From contig NC_088711.1 in assembly GCF_963576615.1 (NCBI RefSeq), positions 19,500,182 through 19,564,181 of the forward strand: a stretch of 64,000 nt of DNA. Direction: 5' to 3'. Made by a program: the position numbers and the translations under genes. The notes beneath the pieces are model-generated. The model had not been told where the DNA came from, did no database searches, and was given only the letters and a program-made list of their open reading frames with translations. This stretch comes from Watersipora subatra. Lineage: Eukaryota; Bryozoa; Gymnolaemata; Cheilostomatida; Watersiporidae. Of this stretch, positions 22,541-34,408 are shown in pieces (the stretch's first letter is position 1; each line of letters opens with the position of its first letter).

Positions 22541-24508
22541 GATGATGATGATGAACTCTTCATTGATTAAAAATAATACGTAAACAAAAGCAGAAAAATG
22601 CCCCTTCTTGTGGGCCAGAATGAAAGGTTAATATTTGAGAGTCTATAAATACAATCTACAATGTAATTGTTCCTATACATTTTTACAGTGTTATAATAAT
22701 ATAATATTGTAACGATAATATAATAATATATACAGAATGATACTTAAAAATAAAGATTGTATGAGTATTAGATTGGCAAGTTTGAGGTTTATATTCCATG
22801 AGTGATTGTGCTGTGTCCTCTGAGATTTGGTGTCTGTGGCTCTGGTTTCCATTCTATTAACAACAGACGGCCCGCAAAACTGAACCTCAAGCACCAGTTT
22901 GTAACTATAGGCTTTAGCATTGCCAGTTACTTCCTAGTAGAGGTATAGCCTTGCTATAGCCTCACCTTGGCTAGATTGAGTATTGTTAGAACATCAGTCT
23001 TCTCGTGAGATTAAGGAACAAAATGACTGATACCCAGTTTTCTGTCGAGGGGTTAGTATGGGCTCTGGTGACATCATAGTCTGCACAGAGGTTCGTGTAT
23101 TGATTCGCTGTTTCTTCTTACATCAAACAGGTGCATATTGGGGTGTATGTTAGATTTAATCTGTATTGGAAGGAAAGGAGCCTGCTATGACCAGTTAGAA
23201 GGTCACACAGTGCCCCAACATCTTTTCTGTCGCCATTCAATGGCAGTGGGTGGTGGAAAAAATGTTCCGGAGTCAGAGTAGGAAGTAGGCCATATGGGCA
23301 CATACCATTCGTGAGCTGTGCATTCCATTGTCGTATCTATTCATTCTGAATGCAGTCGTTGAACTTGCTTCTTGAAATATATTGCCGTTTCAATCCTGTA
23401 AGTTTAGTTGTCCGATTGACCAGTTTTCTTATGTCGGGCATGAGTTCAAGGGTGAGTGCGTTACGAGGTGTCAGAGAGCATGAATAGGTTATTAGTTTTT
23501 ACCAATCCTCTGGTAAGTTGTAATTGCTCTTTGAAGGCTTATAGGTCGGATGGTTGCCAGTAAATGCAGTGATTCGCTGGGAGGGTTGTAGTGAGCTCCG
23601 AGGAGCAGTTTAATAGGACCATGCCAGAAGATCTTAGTCTTGTGATCTCATAGAGAAGCACCATAGAGTGCTTTTGGCATGGTAACTTGTGCGAGGATTC
23701 TTCTTGAGGTTTCTGGGTTGAGCCCAGAATAGATTAAGGGTTTCAGCATACCCATACTTTGAGTGAAACATTTGGTACTCAAACTGTATTGTTTCTCAAA
23801 GGTCAGGTTTCTATCTATGGCTATACTAAGGACCTTAGAGGAGTTAGAAATTGTTATCTTGTTAATATTTATAACTGTGGATGTGAGATCTCCTTTGAAT
23901 ACCACAATCTCAGTTTTCTGATAGTTGATGAGTAGGTTCCAGTGATCTATCCAAGTTTGTATCTGTTGGCAGTTGTTCTCAATTTCCCTCGGAAGTTTGG
24001 TCAAGTCTCTTCCAGTCATCAGGACAGTGCAATCATCAGCATATTGTAACCTTGTACCAGCTATGTTTGACAGCATGTTTCTTATGTATAAATTATGATA
24101 AAAAGAAGTGGAGATAGCACACTCCCTTGTGGGAGGCCTATCTGACATTTGGATGTTGGATGGATATAGTTGTTGGCTTTGAGGTTGGTTTCTCGCTTGG
24201 AAAAAAAGGAGTCACTGACATGGAGGTAGTTACCTCCCAGTCCTAATTCTTGCAGACGGTAAAGCATGTGTTGGTGATTAACTGTGTCAAAAACCTTTTG
24301 AAGGTCTAGGAACAGTGTAACTGTACATAATTTGTTCTTTGTGTAGTGAGTGGTTTCCGTCAGAAGGTTGAGTAAATACATCAATGTGCCTTCTCCCTGC
24401 CTGAACCCAAACTGAGAGTTAGGTATTAGTGACCAGGTTTCAACAAGTGATCTGAGACATTTTTCCATTATCCTCTCTAGCGTCTTCCCAACGTGAAAGG
24501 TTATTGTG
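22541..24508 (-). mobile_element. 5'-truncated LINE with 12-bp target duplication
   Basis: The LINE reads on the minus strand. Its flanks carry an exact 12-bp duplication (aaatcatatcat at 22529-22540 and 24509-24520). The 3' end is a short (cat)n run. At the other end coding begins within the reverse transcriptase, so about half the element was never copied, which is typical of target-primed reverse transcription. Confidence 0.88.
22900..24490 (-). pseudogene. LINE pol remnant: reverse transcriptase and C-terminal domain
   Basis: Frames joined by shifts show LERIMEKCL, QFGFRQGEGT, LFLDLQKVFDTVNH, GLPQGSVLSPLLF, the catalytic YADDCTVL, and MPKALYGASL. Further on, ALCDLLTGHSRLLSFQYRLN and a C.C stretch lie at 23118-23303. 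FDTVNH (finger/palm), PQGSVLSP and YADD are reverse transcriptase motifs of jockey/CR1-type LINEs. The stop and frame change near 24100 (between FIIIYT and YIRNML) and later stops show it is inactive. Confidence 0.85.
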
Positions 24509-24772
24509 AAATCATATCATTGTATACTAAATAATTTTTCATCGTAATCGTAGCAAAACAGACTACAACCATTACTTACTAATGATTTCACATTTACATT
24601 TAAACACCGTAATATTTTTATTTTTTCTCCCAATTTATTTCAACAAAACACTTCTTTCAAGTTATGAAGTTTGAAAGTTACAGTTGTTTGACAGATTTTG
24701 AAAACTTTTACAGTTGGTTGTATTTTCTCTCGTAATTTTTCTCAACTACTCAAAACATTTTTCTCATGATAT

Positions 24773-25332
24773 TGTGATGGATTTACTAAGCTGAGCTGCT
24801 TTAATTACCATAAGTGTTCAGCTATTCTCAGATTAGCCCTGTAATTTAAAAGACACTTTGCATGGACAGCCCGTAGATTAACACTCAGCCCTTGCTATAT
24901 AAGCAAAGGTGCTCCAGTGTTAAGGAGAGAACAAAAAGCACAGAGCAAGTGATACAGACTACGAACAACAAAACTAAGGACTAAGAATTACGTTCTTAAT
25001 CTTCATTAAGAACAGCGTGGTAACATTAACCTTCCTTTGTGCAGCTTTGTGTGTACATATATATTTTGACATTTTTACATTTACGAGTGTAACTGTTTGA
25101 GTATTTATTATTTGTAACTCATTTCAGCATTACGCTTGATTGTAGTGAATTGTATCTAAGTGTTCTTTCTTTTTATGCTTATAGAGCTTGTGTAAATAAA
25201 GAGCCATTATTCATCAGACGCCTTGCTTGCAATAATTACAGTTGTGAATGAGAACTATTACTCATTCGGTATAAGACAACTTGTACGCAAAACCCACTTG
25301 CAAGTGGCTAGTCAGCGCTGACTTCCACAACA
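24773..25332 (+). repeat. 5' LTR of the Ty3 element
   Basis: 560 bp, starting TGTGATGG and ending CAACA. Its first 70 bp match 31103-31172. It contains 'gctatataagcaaagg' as a TATA box candidate (about 24894) and 'aataaa' at about 25195 as a polyadenylation signal candidate. Confidence 0.88.
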
Positions 25333-25350
25333 TTGGTGGCAGCAGTGGAA
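25333..25350 (+). promoter_or_regulatory. Primer-binding site
   Basis: ttggtggcagcagtggaa lies directly after the LTR, where the tRNA primer of an LTR retrotransposon anneals. I do not assign the tRNA. Confidence 0.65.
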
Positions 25351-25426
25351 TATCTGTAATTCTGTTGCTACTGAAAGTTTAGCTATTTGCCAACCTAGTA
25401 ATTGTTAAACAGCTCTCCGGCAAGAG

Positions 25427-26654
25427 ATGGCTCAAGGCAGAGACTCCAGAATGTCTACTAATCGATTCCTGCCGATTAGTAACCCATTCTTGAACGCGAC
25501 TAATTCATTTACTGATACTGCTAAGAAAAAGTCAAAGCAAGTCATGCACTCCGAGACACCAGTGCAGGTTGATGGAACAACCTTCATCGATGATGTGTAC
25601 CAGAAATATGTGCTGGAACTGCAGTACAGACAGGCTGCTAGCAATCGCTTATCCTCTCCAACAGAAGGGCTCCACAATTTGGCACGTTTTACAGTCTCCA
25701 CACCCCGACCAATAAAGCAGCTGCATTCAACTAGGTTGATCGAGCCTGCTTCAGAGAAATGTAATAGTTGTTTGTCTACCTAAGATTTGTTGCGCACACT
25801 CACCAAACAACAGACCAAATCTGTAATAAGAAGGCTGAGTTTTCAAACTCGACACTCAGTGGTCGAGCAGATTTCAGGCTACCACACTTTGATGGGCATG
25901 GAAATGTAAACTTGTTTATACAACAGTTTAGGGAAATTTTTGAAGTAAGCTAAATAGATGACCGAGTTGCACTAATACAGCTAAGATCCTGCTTACAGCA
26001 AACAGCCAAAAACTGGAAGAGCTGACATGGTTGCTGAAGTAAAATGGAAGCTGCTAAAGATGTACAGACTGTCTGCTTCCGAAGCAAGAGAACGGCTGCA
26101 CTATTTACATCGACGAGGAGGAGAAGATTACCTATCATTGGGTAACAGAGTAGAGAGACTGTCGAAGTTAGCCTATGGTGGTCTTGGGTGTGCTGTTGAG
26201 AACGAGATAGCCTTAGAACACTTCCACCGAGCCATGGATGACCCTGCACTTCGGCGGCACCTGCTGCTGGCCAGGGCCTCAAATCTAGAGAAAGCCAACA
26301 CCGCAGAAAAACATTATGAAGTAGCTAAGCGTCAACCAGTACAACCATCCAGGACTAGAAATCTCCTGAGTGTTACCCAAATAGATAATCTAAGTGGTAC
26401 TAGCTGCAAAGCTGCAGAAGACAACTCTGAAACAGATCTGGCTGAGGCTCTACTCCATAAAACAGACAAAGCTGATAAAAGATCGATCTGCCCGGATTGC
26501 TGCTTTAGAGCAAAGGAATGTTGACACAACCAATGTCACGCCTCATAGAGTCAGATGTTGTTTCATATGTGGAGACTCTTCCCACATGATGAGGAGTTGT
26601 ACAGTTTGGAAAAAATGGCCACCATCATCCACCAACCCTAATCAGGAAAACTAG
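25427..26654 (+). pseudogene. Ty3 gag, frameshifted
   Basis: The frame starts MAQGRDSRMSTNRFLPISN after the primer site. It breaks at about 25780, and the capsid-like part resumes at 26027 (LKMYRLSASEARERLHYL, GNRVERLSKLAYGGLG). After another shift at about 26485 comes a zinc knuckle CCFICGDSSHMMRSC (C-x2-C-x4-H-x4-C), the nucleic-acid-binding part of gag. At least two stops lie in the region between 25783 and 26027. Confidence 0.82.
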
Positions 26655-26687
26655 CAAGGTTCACTTCTAAGATTACGGGTAAAGTGG

Positions 26688-27320
26688 GTGGACCAGTGTC
26701 ATATACCCGTTACAAAAAAACCAAATAAGCAGGGCAGGAGAGAAACAAGGGTGAGCCAAGCAGACAGTCCTGGTGAGTTGTCACAATTAAAACCAATTAT
26801 TAGGAAACCCGATTTGCTTTCCTTGCCTCTTCATTGCTCTGGCGATGCTGCAAACCCTTCGATAAGTAAATCTAGTTGCAGTACTAGGGTTGATGCAAAG
26901 CATCGTTGTATAAATTTTGCAGCTACTGCTTCTGCACTCTATATTTCAGGAAAAGTTGAAGGCTGTTCAGTATACTATTTAGTAGACAGTGGATGTAATC
27001 TCAACTTGCTGGCAAGGAGAATGTATGATAGGCGGCCACAGAGGTTTTCTGGTAGATTGCTGGCATTTGAACACACTACAGACATTCTGGCATATGAATC
27101 TGGTTTGAAATTTTATGAACAGATGATATTAGCTGGCAGATTAATGTCAGAACCAATTGAATTAGACTTTGTTGTTGCTAATGAATCTACTCCTGATAGA
27201 TCTGAACAGTTGATCCGGTGTCGGTTGTTAAATAATGTTTGTACTCCTGTTGGCATAGTGGAAGACATAGGGGTTGCGGCTAAGCATGGTATAGCTATTG
27301 CTGATAGTGTGAGTACATGA
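26688..27320 (+). pseudogene. Ty3 aspartic protease region
   Basis: A 210-residue open stretch with the retropepsin-like segment VEGCSVYYLVDSGCNLNLLA. The catalytic D-S/T-G triad is present (DSG). It lies between the gag knuckle and reverse transcriptase, as expected, but a stop separates it from the RT frame. Confidence 0.75.
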
Positions 27321-27362
27321 AGTGAGGAAAGGAAATCTTTTGTTAGATGCATTAATCCTGCA

Positions 27363-28985
27363 ATGCAAGTATGTCATCTTAATGCTGGATCTATTATAGG
27401 GCAGTGTGTCAGCTTGGAGAAGGGACAGATTGTCAATTCATCTGTTCATATGATGGATGAGAACCTCAGGAAACTTGGGACAGTTGAAAATATTTCTGCT
27501 ATTCCATCTCACTTGGAGAGCCTATATGAAGAGGCAACTGAAGCATGTTCTCAGCTTTTGCAATGCAAAGCAATTGCCAAGTTGTTGCATAGCTTCAGTG
27601 ATATCTTTTTGAAAGGTGACTCTGATCAAGGACTGACTTCTTTAATAAAACATTCTATCCCTGTGAAGGCAATGTCAAAGCCAATTAAATAGGCCTCAAG
27701 ACGTTTAGGGGTGGAGAAAGAAGCCAAGGTCAGCAAGCAAGTTCACGAGTTGTCAAAGCAAGGTCTTATTGAGCCTGCATATGGAACATGGAGCTCTCCT
27801 GTTGTCCTCGTGAAAAAGAAAGATGGCAGCTGGAGATTTTGCATTGACTATCACAGATTAAATGCTATTACAGTTTATGGTGCTCACCCCCTGCCTCGTA
27901 TAGAGGCAGGGGGTGAGCACCATCGTCAAGCATCGTTAAGCATTTTTGCTGCCAGCCAAGGCCTGGAGGCCTCGGCTGGCAGCAAACTCTTCTCTACACT
28001 GGATCTCATGAGCGGCTATTGGCAAATTCCGTTAGATGAAGATGCTAAAAATAAGTCAGCATTTTGCACTAAAGAAGGCCTGTGGAGATGGAAAGTCTTA
28101 CCATTCGGTCTGACAGCAGCTCCGGCAACATTTCAACGAATGATGGAGCAAGTGTTACAAGGACTGCATTGGAAGACTGCTGCTGTATCTAGATGATGTT
28201 ATAGTCATGGATGACAGCTTTGAAGATCATTACCACAACCTTAAAGAGGTCTTATCGTGGCTTCGATTGGCCAAGCTCAAGCTTAAGCCATCTAAATGCC
28301 ATCTTTTTCAAAAAGAAGTGGCATGTTTGGGACATATAGTTAGTAGTAATAGTGTCGCAACTGATCCAAAGAAAATATCTGCTGTTAATACTTAGCCATC
28401 TCCAAAGAATGTGACCAAGCTACAATCTTTTCCTGGGACTGTTAGTTACTTTCATCAGTATATCCAGAACTTTGCCAACAAAGCCCGACCACTGACAAAA
28501 CTAACCAGTAAAACAGCTAATTTTGAATGAACTGAGGAGTGCCATGCAGCTTTCAACACACTGAAGCAGTCGCTACTGACGGCACCAGTTCTGGATTATC
28601 CGAGTCTGGTTTTTGATTATATCCTGGACACAAATGCTTCTATTAATGGGGTTGGTGCAGTCTTGTCTCAAATCTAAGATGGTCAAGAATGGGTAATATC
28701 TTATTATAGTTGCGCTTTGTCACTTGCTTAGCAAAACTATTGTGTGACTAGGAGAGAACTTTTAGCTGTTGTTAAAGCTGATGCTCACTTTCATCCATAT
28801 TTGTATAGTAAAGCGTTTAGAATTCGTACTGATCATGCTTCACTTTTATGGTTATGCAAGAGGACTACGCCTTCTGCCCAAGTTGCAAGGTGATTAGAGA
28901 TCTTTAGCGAATTCACCTTTACCATAGAGCATCGACCAGAAAGCAAACATGGAAACGCTGACGGGTTATCAAGGAGGCCATGCCA
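27363..28985 (+). pseudogene. Ty3 reverse transcriptase and RNase H
   Basis: RT motifs in order: GLIEPAYGTWSSPVVLVKKK, WRFCIDYHRLN, AHPLPRI, STLDLMSGYWQIPL, LPFGLTAAPATFQRMM, YLDDVIV, LGHIVS. RNase H follows with LDTNASINGVGAVLSQ, RRELLAVV, RTDHASLLWL and HGNADGLSRR. YLDD is intact but lies one base out of frame with the upstream motifs (about 28180). Stops occur at 27690, 28393, 28528, 28675 and 28891. Two perfect or near-perfect hairpins interrupt the coding between HPLPRI and STLDL. Confidence 0.92.
27878..27983. repeat. Two adjacent snap-back inverted repeats in RT
   Basis: 27878-27897 and 27903-27922 are perfect 20-bp inverted repeats with a 5-bp loop. 27948-27963 and 27968-27983 are 16-bp inverted repeats with one mismatch and a 4-bp loop. 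They fill a place where related proteins have only about eight residues, so roughly 50 bp were added without breaking the frame. Confidence 0.92.
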
Positions 28986-29034
28986 TGACTGCACCAAATG
29001 TAACAGGATCACTAAACCATGTGGAGGAACAAGC

Positions 29035-30674
29035 ATGAGCCAAATCCAACATGAACTATCAAAGGGGACGCAAATTGAAAGCCCTGTGTGTACTAGGATT
29101 GCTAGAGAGAAATTGATTGCACAAGAGTGTGCTGATGATTTATTGGATCAAAATCACATTCATCAAGCTGTACAGACTGTAAAGTATCAGCTAGGAGTAG
29201 ACCAGAGTCCTCACAAGTGCCAGCTTAATCGTAACTGATGGTGATGGCCAAGGTGATATCATGGTAGAAGATTCCAGCACTAGTGATAACTGCCAAAATG
29301 ATGAAGAGCAGATAACTTTAGATTACTCTTCTAATCAACAAGAGGGTTGCAACCAACCTTCACCAACACTACAGTTGGATACACCTAGCTCTGATGAACT
29401 GTGTCAGGCTCAGCTGCTTCCAAGTGACATTGCGACTATCTACAATGCTGTCAAGAATCAACAATCTCTGGATCCAGCTATAGTCAACCTTGGCGGTACA
29501 GAGTTACGAAAGCTTAGCACCATGCTCTCTTTAATGCGAATAAGAGAGGATCAAGTACTGGTAACTCGTATACTTGTTGGGAAAAGATCTCGAGAAGTAA
29601 TACTTTGTCCTATGAACATGCAGAAGTAGGTTGTGTAGAACATGCATATCCTTTCTCATGCCGGGATAGTGAGGACCCTCCGGAGACTTAGACTGACATG
29701 GTACTGGCCTGGAATGACTTCTGATGTTCGACGTATAATGAATAACTGCAAAATATGCCAGCGAGCGAAGTCAGGAGGGTCGCATCATTTTTCGAATCAT
29801 GGACCTCTCTGGATTGGCCGTCCATGGCAAAAGGTCCATTTTACTCATTGGCAGGATGCTATACCTCTGCCTGATGCTACCGTGCCTATAATTGCAGAGG
29901 CTTTAGATAGCTGTGTCTTTTGCTACTTCGGATTACCTGAAGAGCTTCATAGTGACCGAGGAACACAGTGCAAAGGTGACCTTATGACAGAATTTTGCGC
30001 CATGTGGAGGATAACTAAAACTAGGACAACTGCCTGTCATTCCCAATCTAATGGGGTGGTGGAGCGTAGAAATAGAACTTAAGGCAATTCTCTTCGCTGT
30101 CTTTTACTTAGTCAGATGGAAGCTCAAGAAAACTGGGACATTATGCAACCACGGATTATGAGGGCTTTTAGAGCAACCTCACATGCAGCTACAGAGAAAA
30201 CCGCAAACTATTTGATGCTAGGGCGGGAATGTAGGCTACCTGACCAGCTAACGGGTGGTACACATGATGTCAATGAGAATACACGAAGTGAATATGCCTC
30301 AGATATGCAACACTAGTTAGATGCTGCTTACCAGTTGATTCACAATTAACAAATGCAGCCTCCTAGATTACCTGATTAGGAGGATGCAATCTTCAAAGAA
30401 GGTGGCCTGGTTTAGTGCAAACAAACGGAGACAAAAAGGGATCCACCCAAAACTACTACCGAAGTTTAATGGGCCGTACATTGTGAAGAAGGTCTTTGAC
30501 AATGGCACTTACAAATTTGCTTGTCAAGGAACTGTCAATGAATGTCGTTTCAAGCTGTTTATGCCGGCATCTGATCCAGATGGACAACTGAAAAGCCCAA
30601 AGATCAGCTTGGATGTTGAGCAGCCAAGGAATGATTCTCTCAGTGATATGGAAGAGCATATCGGGGCTGAATAA
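29035..30674 (+). pseudogene. Ty3 integrase with internal deletion
   Basis: A zinc-binding HHCC region (AGIVRTLRRLRLTWYWPGM, then CKICQRAKSG) is followed by GRPWQKV joined directly to HFTHWQDAIPL. The family has some 25-40 residues between these, including the first catalytic aspartate, so this residue is gone. The second aspartate is seen in LPEELHSDRGTQC and the glutamate region in SNGVVERRNRT. The C-terminal part (KLLPKFNGPYIVKKVFDNGT) is present. Stops lie at about 30081, 30315, 30348 and 30378. Confidence 0.88.
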
Positions 30675-31088
30675 AATTCAGCATCAGCAGATGCTGCACT
30701 CGATCAGCATTTTGATGATCTCAACATGTCCGAGGAAAAATGGGTTCTGCCTCCTGAGCGGCCAAGACAGGCCTTGAGAAAACCTCCTTGGTTAATGGAT
30801 CATGTGTTATATTGAGCTTCAAAGCCTTAAAAGAAGATATTGGTATGCCCGATGACACCAAGTTTGGAGACTTACTTGGGGAGTCTCGGATGCCTTTATC
30901 TACGGCTTCAAGCCTTGTTATAACGTCGACCGCCACTCAAAACATTCAACTCATTCTAACCAGCTGCATTGTAAGGACAACTAAGCATTGTAACCTAAGG
31001 TTACACAGGGTTGTCAAAATTGGAGCTGGATCCATAATCCATTTTTTATCGACGCTTGTGAACCAATATTACAATACTGGCACTGCAT

Positions 31089-31172
31089 CTAGGGGTGGAG
31101 AATGTGATGGATTTACCAAGCTGAGCTGCTTTAATTACCAAAAGTGTTCAGCCATTCTCAGATTAGCCCTGT
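31089..31172 (+). repeat. Polypurine tract and truncated 3' LTR
   Basis: aggggtggagaa precedes TGTGATGG at 31103. The 70 bp after it match the start of the 5' LTR (24773). The match stops at 31172, where an unrelated dispersed repeat begins, so about 490 bp of LTR are missing and the target duplication cannot be checked. Confidence 0.85.
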
Positions 31173-31335
31173 GGACTCCATTGAAAAATAGTTAAATTTG
31201 TTGATGAGATTTCGGTACAAGGGTTTGCGACGGCCGTTTATAAATAATTTTCGTGAGTTGCGTGCACATATGCATTTATCATAAATCTCCCAACCAATCG
31301 CTTCGCTCGTATTTGGTCGTGGGAATACAAGATAT
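31173..31335 (+). repeat. Dispersed repeat shared with 11800-11932
   Basis: Homology to the first copy begins at about 31195 ('gttaaatttgttgatgagat') and runs to 'ttggtcgtggga'. It abuts the truncated LTR. Confidence 0.65.
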
Positions 31336-31562
31336 ATAGTACAAAATAACATGGTGATTACTGATATGTAATCAAATGTTTAATGTTGGAAATCAAGTGA
31401 TATGTCCTATCCTCGAATAGTTGAATGTCATTTTATTAGTAATGCTAGCATTAGCCCGCACTTGCTGGAGGCACTCCAGTCTAGTTTTAATCGGCGTCTG
31501 CCCTGAAACAATGGATATTGTTATCCTCAGAGTCGTTTAGAGCTTTGGTCAGTTCATATCCC

Positions 31563-34108
31563 TTAAAGGTTGACTTGCAACAAATTCACATTACAGTTAT
31601 TTGGTATCAAAACATTCACCATATCTTAATCTGCTGTGTTGTAGGTGCATAATATGTGGAAATGTGGTTACAAGCTCTTAAAAGCTCCAAAAACGAACAG
31701 TTAATTGCCGCCATCGCAAAACCGCCATAGATTGGAATAAATTTATTTCTCTGACGTAGTCGAATGATTTGGTTATTGTTTTGTCACGTGATGTTCTCAC
31801 GTATATTGAAAGGCTAATAAAAGACTCAATATAAAACTTCTCGTAGCACTAGTTTATGACAAGCACTTTGGGTTTTACCGAAGAGCACGTATCAAATATA
31901 GATGCTCGCTACTTAACAGTTTTGTTTTGGCTTGGTCTAATCCTCTAGTCGTAATCTGATCAGGTGACCCATACTTCCTGCCAAACAGCGCGAATAATTT
32001 TTGCAGCACTTTCTGACTATCACAGGTGACCAACAAGCTTGTCATGTTTATCAGAGAATGATATGTACTCCTTTGAGCTAAGGTTAAAAAATTGAACGAA
32101 TTTTCACGGTAAGTTGTAAGATATCATTGCTGAAAGTGACAGCATTACGATGGTGATGAAACAGACGTAAGAACAATAGGCATGGTTTTATTGAATGCGT
32201 GAAGTATATTTGTGAAAATATTTTGATGAATGAGGTTGCATGAAAGTGTAAACAGAAGCCATCTCGTTCAACTACGTCCCATTTGAGCTGTTTTGGAAAG
32301 AGATTCTAATCTATGGTAGTTTCGTGATGGCAGCGATTAACTGCCAGTCTTGGTTACATCATTGCGCACTTCGGCATCAATGATGTAACCAAGCTTCTAA
32401 AAAAGGTTAATCCAGCCAAAATAACCGGATTTGACAACATTCCATCAAAATTAGTTAATGATGCGGCAGAAGCTATTGCTCCTGTAATAACTGACATTTT
32501 AAACTCCAGCTTAACAACTTCTCAAGTACCAAGTAAAATGAAAATAGCTAAAGTAAAACCCTTGTTTAGAAAAGGCTGAAATAAAATTTGCTCTAATTGC
32601 AGGCCCATTGGTTTGCTACAAGCGCTAAGTAAGATAATTGAAAAAGCTGTAAATAAACAAATTATGGAATACCTTGAGAGTAATTTACTGCTTAACGATG
32701 TGCAATATGGTTTTACGAGAAAGCAGCACTAATCATATTGACTAACAATGTTTTAAAATCCTTAAACGATGGTAAATGAGTTTTTGGCATCTTTCTAGAT
32801 TTTAGTAAAGCCGTTGGCACAATAGATTATAACATATTGTACTCAAAACTTCACAATATTAATTTTGATATCATCGCAATCAACTAGATCAAAAGCTATC
32901 TAACCGAACGTAAACAACACACTGTTATTGGTAACACTTTATCTTCCATACTAGATTTAATATGTGGTGTACCTTATGGTTCCATCCTTGATCCAACTAT
33001 TTTTTTACTTTACCCTACATAAATGATTTAACACATGTCACCAACCTTCTCACACCTTTGCTTTATGCAGATGACACTAATCTCTTTTTCGAATCTTCTA
33101 ACATCAACGAGCAGATATATTGTTTAGATAACGAACTTCTTGCTATTCAAAATTGGTGCACTTCTAACAGACTCACCTTAAATGTTGGTAAGACTAAATT
33201 CAAGTTACTAAAAACCCCAAAAAAAATTTCATCGAGCTAACACTCACCCCTTTTTCATTTTCAACAAACCAATTTGTCAGACTGATCGCACTAAATTCGT
33301 AGGTATTTTCATTGATTCTAATCTCACTTGGAAAATACACTTCGAATAGTTACTAAAAAAACTGAGACCCTTATCAAGCTTACTCTACAGCACATCTGAA
33401 TATTTACCCCACAAACCTCTGCTTTTATTATACAATTCCATGGTTAATTCTAAACTTTCAGATTGCATTGAGGCATGGGGCAATGTACCTCCCACCCATC
33501 GTACGAACTTAATAACACTTCAAAAACGCATGATAAGGACCATTCACAAAAAACCTCGCCTCACCCACACCAAACCTCTTTTCAAATCATCATCCATTCT
33601 ACCTATCAGTTCACTATATCCATATCGCATTATACTTTTAGCCCATCAAGAATTTAAGTTTAATTACATCCCTCACACAATATATCAAACCCGATTCTCA
33701 AATTCCTCTCTAAATCTCCCACAATCTTCCTGTGCAATCCATCGCAGGGTGGATTACCAACAGGCCATTTTTGGAACCGACTCTCTAAGACTATTAAAAG
33801 CATAGAGAAGGTGGCCAGTTTCAAGAGAAAACTAAGGTTGCATCTTTTAACAGGTGAATGAAACCTAATTACCCATACAATTTGACGTGTAATGTTGATT
33901 ACACGATGACAACAAGCCCAATGCCGTGACTAGCTATGCTATTGTGTATTATGGGTTTCATCACTCTTCCAGTTTTTTTCTTTTTTTCAACTAATTTTGT
34001 TGATGAAAATAAATCACAAAACAAACTGTTCGTTTTTTGAGCTTTTAAGAGCTTGTAATCACATTTCCACATATTTTGCACCTACAACACAGCAGAGTAA
34101 GACGAATT
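31563..34108. mobile_element. TTAA-flanked inverted-repeat element, copy 2, split by a LINE
   Basis: The left half (31563-32343) follows the other copies from TTAA and aggttgacttgcaac. The right half resumes at 34024 and stops at 34108 in the middle of the right inverted repeat, so about 65 bp of the end are lost. A LINE occupies 32344-34023. Confidence 0.82.
32344..34023 (+). mobile_element. CR1/jockey-like LINE inserted in a TTAA element
   Basis: Sense-strand remnant with VNPAKITGFDNIPSKLVNDA, then NCRPIGLL, the catalytic YADDTNLFFES (33058), and MVNSKLSDCIEAWGNVPPTH and KPLFKSSSILPISSLYPYRI (33440-33660), in the order of a CR1/L2/jockey-type pol. Several stops and shifts kill it. The flanks share aactg (32339-32343 and 34024-34028), a short candidate target duplication. 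The element lacks its 5' half and ends in an A-rich 'gatgaaaataaatcac'. Confidence 0.85.
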
Positions 34109-34408
34109 GCCTTCGAACGAATTGCCGATTAGCATATTCGGATTCGTGCCTGCTTGACGTGTCTGCCAAAGTTTATACTTTCTCCTAGCGCTCTGAGGAA
34201 GTTTAACGCACAACTAATTATGTGGTAGAAGTGTTTTAATGGAATGCCCAGTCTTAGATGTACATGTAGCTGGCTCAATATCCAGGCACCACGATCTAGG
34301 TGCGTCTATTCAATCGTTTGATGCATGATCAATGCATTTAATATTGACCCACAAACTCAAAGTGCATCGAAATCACGCTGGTCCGTTTAGTACCATAATT
34401 ATGCCTAG

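Larger units (their letters stand above)
22428..24772. repeat. Dispersed repeat R, copy split by a LINE
   Basis: 22428-22540 and 24509-24772 together form one copy of repeat R. The joined sequence around the insertion site matches the uninterrupted copy at 5035-5145, and the right part matches 588-780. At 24773 the same copy is cut by the 5' LTR of the Ty3 element right after 'ttctcatgatat'. Confidence 0.75.
24773..31172 (+). mobile_element. Degenerate Ty3-type LTR retrotransposon
   Basis: Order 5' LTR, primer-binding site, gag with CCHC knuckle, aspartic protease, reverse transcriptase, RNase H, integrase with chromodomain-side tail region, polypurine tract and the first 70 bp of the 3' LTR. 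This order is that of Ty3 elements. Numerous stops and frameshifts, an integrase deletion and loss of most of the 3' LTR make it non-autonomous. No envelope-like frame follows integrase. Confidence 0.92.
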
